Below are positions 43,901 to 55,900 of a stretch of DNA of 64,000 bases, in pieces. The notes below the pieces were generated by a model. The model made no database searches and had not been told where the DNA came from. It saw nothing but the letters and a program-made list of their open reading frames with translations. Position numbers and translations under genes: made by a program. Within the stretch, counting starts at the first letter, position 1. Each line of letters begins with the position of its first letter. The DNA is from Nocardia albiluteola (GTDB lineage: Bacteria > Actinomycetota > Actinomycetes > Mycobacteriales > Mycobacteriaceae): the NCBI RefSeq assembly GCF_018860155.1, contig NZ_JAHKNI010000010.1, positions 186,001 through 250,000 of the forward strand. The letters run 5' to 3'.

Positions 43901-46900
43901 AGAACCCGCCCCGGCGCCGACGAATAACGCCCCGACGCCAACAAACAACACCCCGACGCCCTCGGAGCAACAGCAAGCCCACAACCCCGAACCGGCCTCG
44001 AACAACCCCCAGATCCCGCACTCCAATACCCCGCACGACTCGAAATCCGGCCAGTCCGACCATGATCCAGAGCACAACTCATCCAGCTCCGAGCGCGACG
44101 ACTCGTCCGAGATCTACTCCCCGACACCAGAATTCACCCGACTCAAGACCAGCCAGCTCCCGGACTGGCTGTCCAGCGACAGAGCTCTCACCGGAACCCG
44201 GCTACTGTTCACCGACGAAACCCCGGCCACGACGGTCGAGGAGGAAACTCAAACCACGAGGGTCGAGCTCACAGGTGACGGCAACGTCCTGGTTCACGAC
44301 GTCAACGGCAGAGGCGACATATCGGAATACACCCGTACTCGCAACGACCTGGTGGAACTCGTTCAGAACAGGCACGTCCAGACGGTCATCGTCATCCCCC
44401 CGGCGCCATCGAACAGTGCCACTACCGAGCCCGTCGAACCACAGCCTCTGCAACAGAACCCGCAACTGCACGCCGATGATGTCGAGGAGGCCCAGCAGCA
44501 GACCACCACACCACAGCCCGACGGTACCGACGACTCCGCCGACATCCACAACGACGCCGATAGTCACAGTGATGCTGATAGTCACAGCGACGCCGATAGT
44601 CACGATGACGCGGATAGCCACGGTGATCCGACTCGTCCGCAGCCGCCCGCCGAGGCGCCACCACCTCCGGCGCCGGAGATGGCTGGCACTCGCCATGATG
44701 GCAGCTCCTCGAACACCCCCCGGGGTTCGCGTCCGAACGCGTCGTCGTTCGACGGTTCGTCAGATTCATTGCTGCCCAATCGATCCGGTGCGTCCGGTCG
44801 CACCTCCTCGGTGTTCGAGCCGCCGGTCGGTGAGACTTACTTCGGTCCGGCCCTGGACAAGATCTTCGACGCCGCCGACTCCTATTCGGCCGGGCATCTG
44901 GACGGTTCGAAGTCGCCGGCCCAGAGCGTCGGTGCTCGACGGGACGACCTACAAGACGTGCCCGCACCGCCGGACCCGACACGCGATGCCCACCTCGACG
45001 AGGTACGCATCGGCCTCGGCCCCATCGAGGTTCCGAACGCTTCGGCGGACGATCGCATTCAGGTCTTCCACGACCCGGGCGAATTTCTCGCAGGGCTCAT
45101 CGGGCAGGCGGGTAACGGACTGGCGGGCTACGAGCCCGGTACCCGCATCGAACTCCGCGACACCCACGGACTACTTCAGCTCATCGTCACGGGCCCCGAC
45201 CGGGTCATGCCCCACTACCGCAGCTACGGCAACCCGAACATCCCATTCAACGGACCCACCCTCCAGGGCACCGCTATTGGCACCTTCCTCGGTACCCACT
45301 TCCACAACGCCGACCCCGGTTTCAACCACACGATCACCGGAGCCACCGTGCACCGCCCCCCGGCAGGCACCCCCGGTGCCACGACCCTGGCCGACCTCAC
45401 GCACCATCTCGACCACAACACCCTGTTCACCGGCACCCGAATCCACCTGCCCGACACCACCATCGCCACCGTCCTCGGCAACGGCAAAATCGAACTCGAT
45501 ACCGGCACGGAACGGGAAGTTCTCACCCCGGCCGAATTCCTCACCCACCTGGGCGCCCTCCAAGCCCTCCAGGTCACCGTCGGCGAACCCCCTCTCACCC
45601 GGTGGAGCGACGGCCACGACGACCCGATCGCCGCCCTGGCCCGCTCACTCGGCCTCGACGACCCCCAGCAACTCCGCGATCGCCTCGCCGATCACCTCCA
45701 CACCTACCGTGGCAACTACATCTACGCCGTCACCACCGACGACATCGAACAGCGCACCCGCGGGACAGGATTCCGCGACCACTTCACGACCGACCGCGCC
45801 GCCGCACTCGACAACGAAATCGCGGCACTACGCAACGGTCGCACCACCGACAACCGCTCCGCCGCGCATCCCGGCCTGCCATTCCGTCTCGCGGTCGCGG
45901 CCGACAGCCTCAACCTCAACATCCACTTCACCGACGCCGACGGCACCCAGCACACCCGCATCGTCAACCCCGCCCCCGGTACCCCGGTCCACTACCTCGG
46001 GCAACACCCCACCGACCACACCCACCACAGCGCAACTACCCTTGCCGGTGCGCCCCACACCGCAGCAATCGCCGGTACCCTTCTCACGTCCGAACAGAAA
46101 ATCGTCCTCGAGCACGTCATCGCAGGTCATCAAAACCAGCGAATCGTCGAATATCTCGATAATGCCCTCGCGCCGGAGGGTTTCACCGGCGAGAAATTCG
46201 AGCACTTCAATTACCGGAAACTCGAAACTCTCCTCGTCACCGCGGCTTACGGCCTCAACCTCATCTCCCAACCCATCTCCAATTTCAATCCCTTCGTCCA
46301 TCGCACCGAAATCGCCGACGCAGCTCTCCGGCGCAACCAGCTCGACCACGACACCAGCAACGGCCTGCCACGCCTCGCGCCGCTCACCGTTCACCCCATG
46401 AACACGACGGAGCCCCTGCAAAATGAGATTATCCAGTATCGTGCCGCGGGCTTCGGTACCTCTGGCGACATCAGCGACCATCGCGTAAAAGCGGGCAAAA
46501 ACACCGGCAACACCAGGTCCAGGGTAAATGACGCACTGCGGGAGATCCACCGAAAGTTCGGGATCACCGAATTCAAACCAGTCGAGCGGGCTGCGGCGCT
46601 CTCGGCTATCGCCGCCGATCGGGACCTGCTCGTGCGGACCGTCATCACAGGACTTGCCGGCGCAGTCGAAGTGCCGTGGTCCGTGGAAAACAGGGTTCTC
46701 CAGGCCGTTGCGGCCGGCATTACCCAATCAAAGGATATCTACGAGAAGCTTCGGGTCAACGGATCTCTTGCTACTCAACGCGGCCCTGCCGCTTCCCAGC
46801 TAACGGTATCCGACGGTAGGTCGAAGCTGTTCCGACGTATCGAGAGTCGCCGTGCGGCCCACGAACCTCTTCCCGGCGCAAATACGGGAGCCGGAGGTGC

Positions 46901-49900
46901 GGCCGCGACGACGGAACAGGTTACAGCGGCTGAGTGGCTGATAGCCGATGCCCACAAACTGGTCAGGCAGGGCGAATTCGACAAGCTTTTCTTCGCCGCA
47001 CTGGTAACGCCACTGCCCGAACAGCCAGCCTCGACAGCGACCGACGGCAGCAGTTCACACCAACCTTCCACCGGTATCGGTGAGTTTGCGGGTGGGTTGG
47101 CGCCTGTTGTGTGGCGGCCGGGTGGTGTCGGGCTTGCTGTGTTGCCGAATCAGTGTTTCTGGCTTGCTCTTGGCAGTATCAAGGGCCGGGTCGGTGGGGA
47201 TGTGATATCGGATCCTCCGGATACGACTTCGCTGCGGGGGGTCACGCTGAGTGAGGCTCCGGTTTATACGGGTGGGCCGTTGGATCCGTATGACAGTTAT
47301 GCCGCGTTCGGGGCGCAGTTGCTTGCGGATGGGATTGGGGCGAGTGCGCTGTTGGTGCAGGTTTATGCCAGTCCGGTGGGGAAGTATCGGATTGGCGGGC
47401 ATGCGTTGGATGTGTTTGTCAATGAGGTGGGTGTTATGAAGTACAAGGATCCTAATTCCGAGGAAGTGCAGGATTTCCCGCCGGTGGATCGGTATGAGTT
47501 GGCTGCTACGAATCCGTTGTTTGCGACCAGGTATACGGGTACTGGTCGGCTCCTTCCGTCGCCGCCTCATGCCAAGCCGCTTTCCGCCTCCGACGCCCAA
47601 AAGACCTTCGGCCTCGGCCCCGACCACCGCGGCGAGGGCGGGACCACAGGATTGATTCCGTCTGCTGTTGTGGCCGAGATCCTTTCGGATGTGAGCCGGG
47701 AGGATCGGGTTGATTTGTTTGTTTGGGGGGCGTTCAAGGACAAGTTTTCGCAGGTTGTTTTCCCGGTCGGGACGAAGTTGGAGTTCACCGACAGTGCGGG
47801 CGGGGTGGGGTACGTGGGAACGGTGGAGGAGTTGCAGGGGGCTCGGTCGGTGCGGCTCGTTGGTACGGGGGATGTCGATGCGGTCGCAGGCCAGGTAGTG
47901 GTGGGTGTGGAGGAGTTCCGGGAGGGTTTGGGCAAGGGGTGGCCGGAGCTGAGTGCCGGGAGTGTCGTGCATGTGGTGCAGCCGGGGGCGGCTGCTGGGG
48001 TTGCTCGGGTGTGGGAGGCGGGCCGGTTTGTGCATGTGCTGGGTGATGGTGGTTTCGGCGTGGAGACGCGGGTGCGGTGGCGTGAGGCGTCGGAGGGCGG
48101 AGAGCGTGCGGTGACGGCGGTGTTGCGAGACGGGGGCCGGTTCGAGGTTGTGGGGTCGTCGGAGGTCTTGTCCGTAGCGGGGTTGAAGGAGCGTTTGCGT
48201 GGTGTGGGAGCGGTGGAGGTGGCAGCTGTCGGACGAGATCTTCCTGACGCCGATCAGCCCACACCTGAGGAGATACAGGTTCTCGATTCGGTTGCGCAGG
48301 GCAAAACTCAGGCGACGATCATCAAGGACCTCGAAATCAAAAGACAGCAGTTCAATAATATCTGGTGGAGTGTACTGGACAAATTGAGTCTGAAGGGTGT
48401 CCATGAGGCTGGTCCCATTGCGGTGTCAATGGGACGGGAGCGAGGATGGTTGCGACCGGATCCGTTGCCCGGCGATATCGATTTTGTGTATTTCGGGCGA
48501 AATCCGAAGTCCGATCGTGCGGAGTCGTTTACGCAGGGTGAGATCGACTATCTTTCTGCGCTGGCGCGATACAATCCGGGGAGGGGGAGGAAATATCAAG
48601 AGGTCGTAGCCGGAGCTATCGGTAGCTCGAAGACGACAATCGATTCCCGCGCTCGGTCGGTCTACGATAAATTCAAACTCGAGGGTAAGGATCGAAATTA
48701 CCTGAATTTGGTGCCCGTGGCTCGCCGATGGGGCTTGCTGGCTCGCAAGCCCGAGCCGGGTGATCTGGATTATTCGGATGCGCGTCCACGTCCAGCGGCG
48801 GGTTCCGCCGCCGAAGTGTACGTCGGGCTCGGCCCCGACCACGAGGACACACCGGCAGACCACATGGCCGTCGCCGCTGCACAACCCACACCGGCCTTCG
48901 AACCCGAAGACGGCGACACCTACTTCGGCGACCACCTGCTCCGTGCTCTCGAAGCCGAGCTGCCTGTCGATGCCCTCGGCGCCGAATGGCCCAGCACCAC
49001 GCATCCCGAGCGAACCTCATTCGACCGCACGAATCTCGAACCACCCACGCTCGAAGAGCACAAGGAATTCCTGAAAAAGCTCACGCCCGAGATGGAGGCG
49101 AAACTATTCCCGCCCATCCCGGTCACGATCACGGCCGGGCGCCCCCGGGACCCCGGCTCCCACGACGAGGACAGTGACGACAACAGCTCCGAGCGCGGCT
49201 CGCACGCGCCTTCGCGCAGTGCCGACGACGGCACCAGCGACGGAGACGAATCCAGTGACGATGCCTCGTCGAGCATCGACGGTGGTCCGGGGATTCTCTC
49301 CACCCTGAGCTGGATTTCGGTGGAGCACCCGAGCGACCCGGCCTCCGCCGTCATGGCGCGGATCATGAATGTACGGAGCCCCGAGGGCGTACACGACCGG
49401 ATAGAGGAATATCTGAACCGCATCATTCGGGAGGAGGACGAGCGGCTCGGTGCGGTAAGACAAAAGTGGCAGCAGGGGCAGGTCGCCGAGGAACAATGGC
49501 AGGCCGCACTGAGGAATCGGCAGTATTTCGATGAGGGGATAGCCCAGCAGAGAGCGATGCTGGCGAACCCCAGGGATGCGCTGGCAGCGCCGTTCATATT
49601 TGCCAAGCACAAGCTCCTCGGCCTCGCCGCACGGGCCTACAGAATCAACATCACTGTCGTGAACGAGACCGGCAACGAATACGAGTACAGCCCGGCACAG
49701 GGCGACCCACGCGTGTATGTGCTCTACACGGAAGAGAATGACAGGCCCAGCCATTATGCGATCGGCGTCACCGAAGACGGCCATCTATACGCCGAGCGGG
49801 GAGCCGGCCTCGCCCCGGTGTCGCTGAGCTCCGAGCACGGTCCGGTGGTGCCTTCGGGCGAGATCCCGAAGGCGTCGACCCGGATGATCGCCTCGCGGCA

Positions 49901-52900
49901 CATCCCGCATTTGGACGGCGCGGCCATCCGGAAGAAGAACCACGCCGAACGCAGGCCGATCGCAAGCAGTTCCGAGATCGGGCCCATCGCGAACGCCCGG
50001 ACGCTCGACGAACTGCCCAGAGTGGAATACCACACCCCGGTCCGGTACATGAGTCCCGCTGAGCTCGAGGCGCATCGCCTGTTCGTGGGCCCCGGCGGCC
50101 GGTTGTTCCGGGCTGTCGACGGCCGACTCTTCGACACCACCAAGATTCCCACCGACGAAGGACCGAAGGGCGAGGGTCATGCGATCTTCGTGATGGACGA
50201 ATTCGGTAATCTCTACGCGGGCATGAAGGACATCGGCCTCATCCATCACTCGTCGTTCCGGCGCGGGGGCACTGTCTGCGGCGCCGGTGAAATTGCGGTG
50301 CGCAACGGCGAACTCACCGTCATGAACGAGCACTCCGGTCACTACCGACGCCCCACCGGAACCAACCAGTACGCTCTCGAAAACGTCCAGGTCAACGACT
50401 ACGTCTTGGATACTCTCCGGCGGCAAGGGCTCCGGCCTGCCGCGAACTTCACCAGGAACACCTTCGACGGTCTGCCCCGCGACCGCTTCGGCGAATTCGA
50501 CCGCCAACGCGCCGAGGTCGAACGACGCCAGATCATGCTCGACGCCGAGGACGCGGCACTGACCCGCACGGGGAACGCCGACGCGCCGCAATTGCAGGTG
50601 CGACGCGAGTCTTTGCGCAACCGGCAAAACCAGCTGACTCGCTGGCGAAACGGGCTCGAGCAGAACATGATCCAGCCCGACCTCGGGGACGAACTCTTCG
50701 CGCACCCGGCCCCCAGAGGCCCCGGCGACCGGCTCATCCCACCGCAACTACCGCCCGGAATCGATGGCACCCGGCCATCGGTCCACAACGCCGGCAACTG
50801 GTGGGTCTACACCGGCAAATCCTGGTGGAACGACCTGCATTTCGACGATATCGCGCCCGATTACCAGCACGGCATGCTCGTCGACTATCCCGGTCTGCGC
50901 AATGGCGACGCCATGCCCGCCCCGGTGCGGCACACCCTCAACACCAGATACCTTCAGCTCGAAATCCACCGCATCCGAACCCTCGCCGGCACCTTCGAGT
51001 TGTTGCCTGCGAATCAGCGCCGGCAACTGCACAATCTCGAGGCCACACTCACCAACCTGTACACCGCCGAACTGGAAGCCGAAACGACTGCCCGGCAGGC
51101 CGGTATCGAGCGACCGGGCGTGTACCTGCTCGGCTTCGACCAGGACGCCGCGGGCCGGCGCGGACGCATCGTCATCGGTGTGGGGCCGATCGACACCGCG
51201 GCAACGGTGCACTGGCACATCCATGCCAAGGTAGCTCTCGGATCATCTGCCGGCGCAGTAGCCTCTGGAGCCCGAGATCACGCGCAAGCCACAGGCGCAC
51301 ACCATGATCACGCGACCGTGATCTGGATCGACAACGACTCCGCTACCGGGACCCGCAGGCCGTGGCTCAGCTCCGGGCCGGCATCCCAGCACGCGAGCAC
51401 GGCACTGTCCGACTTCATCGTCACCCATCCCGCAGCGCGGCAGATCCACGTCTTCGCAGCGGAATCCATTGCGAAATCCATTACCCGACAGGTTGATTCG
51501 GGCCAGGTGACGGTCCACGACCGGGAGAACATCCCGCATGCGCAGGACGCGGCGGTCGACCTGCCCCCGCAGGCCACACCGCTGCCCGGACGACCGGCCC
51601 TCGAGGCGGTCGACGGCAGCAGCCTCGACCTGACCGGCAGCACCGCGATCCGCCGGCCGCGCCCACGCGGCGAACCGGCCCCGGAACTCCCCCGCGACAT
51701 CCGAATCGGCGCGCCGCACGACCGTGCGGATGAACCACCTTCCGACGGCTCGCACCTCCATGCCGGCGGCGTCGTGCAGACACCACCACCGCCCACACCT
51801 CAGGGCAGTCATGTAATCGACAGTGGCACAGCATATCTCGCCAACAACTCGCGCCCCAGCGTCCTGAACCTGGCTCGCACCGCCACCGGTAGTTCCGGCA
51901 TCCGAATCGACCACCTCCCCGCCGGGTCCGAAAGCATCACCCACGAACAACTCGAACGCGGTATCCCCGGCGCGCGCCTGCACACCGTGCCCGACCACGA
52001 CGCCATCGCCGCCACCCTCCGCGGGCCCGGCCCCGCGGCCCACGCCATCGTCGTCGACAACTACACCACCGCCGACAACCACGGCTTCGGCGCACGTGCC
52101 TACCTCATCAGCAACAACAGCAAGGCCCGCGACAGCCACGAGCGCCCCGACGGGCTCACCGTCGGGGACCCCGAGCTCGACGAGGAACACCCCTACCCCC
52201 CGCGGCGGCACCGAGACATATCCAGCAGCGAGGTCATCTATCTCGACGAGAGTGGCCACCTGGTCGCACCCCCGGCGGAACACCACATCCCGGCGGCCAC
52301 ACCCCGCGAACGGCAACGCATCGGCTCCGGCGCACCAGGCCCGCACGCCGCACCCGAACCTCCCGCACTCGCGTTCGAACCTGTGGGCCGCGAGACCTTC
52401 TTCGGGCACGATCTGGACGAAGCCTTCGGATCCACCGCCGGGTACGCGGTCAATTCGCCACGCCGCCGTCTCGACGAGGCCGGACACGAACGTCCGCGGC
52501 CGCTGCAGGAGCACGAACGCCTGGAACGACTCTCACCCGCGGACAGGCAGCGGCTGCTCCCGGCACCGGGCGTCCCGGTGGGTTTCAACCAAGACCGCGA
52601 CATCAAGACCCTGAAGCTCGTCGACCGTGACGGCACGATACATACGCTGCGTGAGAACGTCCTGCGCCCCATCGATGACTCGTTCACCGTGCGCGCGCGG
52701 GTGGTCCGCGATCGGCAGGGCATCGCCTATTACCAGTTCCGCGAGAACAACCAGCGAATTCCCGTCGCCCTCGCCGAGGCCACCGGCCTGAGTTACGTTC
52801 CCCCCACCGGGCTACACCGCCATGGCCAACTGAGTATGCATGTCAACGAAAGCCAGACGCGGTTTCTCGGCGTCGATGACGACGACCGCCCGGCGGTGTT

Positions 52901-55900
52901 CGTCGTGGCCGGGGAGACCATCGTGGCCGCGCCGCGTGTGGACCGGGACTCCACCTGGATCCTCAAGCATCCGGGCCGCCCGGAGCGGGTCACCGTCACG
53001 GTGCCCGATTCGGTCTTCGCCAAGACGCCGAAACCCGAACCCCGGCACAAAGACCCCCTGATCGAACCGGGCGGGGCCAAGCCCGAGGATGTCGGTCAGG
53101 GCGCGGCGGGCGACTGCATCCTGCTTTCCTACCTCAAGGCACGAGTCGCCGACGATCCGAGCATCATCGACGAGTACATGCACGACCACGAGGACGGCAC
53201 CAGCAGCGTCCTTTTCACCGTCGACGGCAAGCCCGAATGGGTACGCGTAGAAAACAGCATCTACATCACACCGGGCACCAAGGAGGGATACTTCGCCCGT
53301 CACGAACCCGGGCTGGCGCTGTGGGTCTCGATTATCGAGAAGGCCTACGCCGCCCGGTTCACCAATGGTGATGGATACCACAACTTCGTGGAACAGCACA
53401 CGGACCTGGAAAACGACAACGCCAGCGTTATCGCATTGATCGGCAAGCGCATCGATAAGGGCTTTTCCCAGCGGGGCACCCATGGAATTCAGCAACCTAC
53501 CCGCGCGGTCGGCGATGCGAACTTCCTGCATCCGTTGCAACTCGACGCAGACACGCTCCACGACACGGTGGTCGGTACCCTGCGCGAGCAGGGGTCCACC
53601 GATATTCCGGCGGGCTGGCAACCCGATCCGGAATTCGCCGTCGACGTCGCCGACGGCTACGAGTACTTCTATCGCTGGAAGCAGGATAAAGAGGCCGAAT
53701 TCGAGCAGGGCTCGAAGAGGTCCTTCTCCGACGAATTCGAGGCCATCCGGCAGTATCTGGACGAAGAATTCCCACAGAAATGGCATCGCGAAAAACAAGC
53801 TATCCTAGACTATTACCGGCGGGTCACCAGCGGACCCGATGCGAGCCGGTCATTGCCGGAGATCTACCGCGTCGTCGGCGAGTCCATCGCCCATCGGATC
53901 GCATTGGCCATAGACCGCCACACTCTGGTCACCCTGGCTACCAACCCGTTCAGGCACCACGAACGGGGCCGGTCCGGCTCCACCGTGCCCGGTCTGAAGG
54001 GCCTGCACAACTACACCGTTCTCGGCGTCGAATACGACGAGGCAACCGGCAAGCCCGTGCGGCTTGTCCTGGAGAACCCGCACGACAAGAACGATTACGT
54101 CCCCGACCTGGCCCCCGGCGTCGAATACCGCCCCGACTACGGTGACGAGCGCCCCGCCGACCCGCGCCTGCGCCGCGGCGTCCTCACGGTCGATCTCGTA
54201 CATATCCCCAAATTCGCGGTCCTCGGGATGAGCGGGCCCGGCGCGCACCTCCTTTACGGAGCCGACCACCCGGCAGCGCAAATAAAAACGCCGAAGGCAA
54301 CAGCGCCGTCGGCCGCACCTGGTGCCCCCGCACCACTCACCACCCACCAATCCACCCAACCGCCGCGCGCCGGTGCCGAGCCACACACCGACATCCCCGA
54401 CATAGTGATCACACCGCCCGTGCCGGAGCTGAATCACATTGTCCGGGAACTTGGTTCGAGGCACGACGGCCTCAATGAGTTCGTCGATGTGGGGCCGATT
54501 CCGGAAGTGACGGCGCAGCGGCTGGTCGAGCAGGTCTACCGATATGTCATGGGCAAAGCGGGCTCCGATAGTCCGGAGGCGAAGCTCCGAGCTGAGATCG
54601 AGCAGGTGCTGACCTCCCGGTTCGTCAGCGCCGAGAATTCGCGTCTGTTCACCGCGTCGGGCCTGCCGCTGAGCTTTACTTATAAAGGCCGCGACTACCC
54701 GATTTCGCTACGCCGGAGTCTGCACGATGCCCAGCCGGTGGTGGAGCAACTCGCGCCCGTGGGCGACCACGGCGAACCACAAAGTGTCCCGGCCGCAGCC
54801 TATTTCCGCTATTCGCGCGGTTTGGCCCAGATCAGCAATCATGCCAGCGAGCACAACCTGCGGTCCATCGCGGGCTCCTATGGAAATAAGTGGTCGATGA
54901 ACGAAAGTGGGCTGCGTAGTCTGGATTTCACACCGCAGGGTTCGACCATATACGGTCAGTCGTCCTCGAATATCGCAGCGTTTACAGCGCTCGAAGCGTC
55001 CTACAAAAAGTCCAGCAAGGGTCCGTCGGTGCTGTTCCATTACGGAATGCGGTGGGAGATCAGCGACAACGAGAGCCCGGATGGACTACCGTCCGTGGAT
55101 CCGGCGGACAAGGTCTGGCACGCTCTCGAGGAGGACGTGTCCGAACGGCTTCCGGTCATGGTCCCGAAATTCCTGGCCGACAGCACCGAAACGCCGCGGG
55201 TCGACCCGAAGAATCGCGCCACCATCCCTCCATCGTTCCATCCCGATGAGGACGACGAGGTTCCCTCCTTGCAAGAGCACCCCCAATTCGCGCCGCTGAG
55301 CATTCCGAACCACGACCAAATTCTCCTCGATGCCGTAGCCGGCTACCGGACCCTTCTCGCCGGCATCTCCAAACGTTCCGCCCGCAAGTTTGTGGATTTC
55401 TTCAAGGAAGAAAATATTATCGGCAACATACCGCTGATGCGGTACGGCGGTGCGTGGATTTCCCCGTCCTGGAAAACCGAGTCGAAAGAATCGCTGGGCT
55501 TCTTCCTGATCCAGGCCGACTTCGAGGGCGGTGAGGAGCTCACCGGTCCCATACACGAAAAATTCGGCCTGGAAACCTATACGAAGCGGGAATTGGGGGT
55601 GCACGGGAGGTCCAGGATCACCGATGAACTCGGTTTTCACCCAGCGTTCAGCGCCACCTTCGGCGCCGGCGATGCCTTCGAGGACACCGGGTATCCGCGC
55701 CAAGGCGGCCAGATCACCGGCCGTGGCGGAGCATCTCATCGGACCACGCAGTCCCTGGGCTACGGCAGAAAATCCCACACGGGCCGCTCGCTGCGTCTAC
55801 ATGACGACCTGCTGCACACCACACCCCGCATGAAACTCCGTATCATCCTGATCCGCGACGGCGAAAGATTCGGGCCGGAAGAGGGGACACCGCTGGCCAA

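Noticed and set aside
44062..46401. 779-codon plus-strand frame rich in Ser, Thr, Pro and Arg
   Set aside because: Overlaps the giant frame in another phase, has no domain, and its composition is that of a shifted reading of C-rich codons.
47055..48404. 449-codon minus-strand frame over the papain-like region
   Set aside because: His/Pro/Arg-rich with no recognisable family; the plus frame has a Cys-His-Asp pattern and an LuxR-like HTH.
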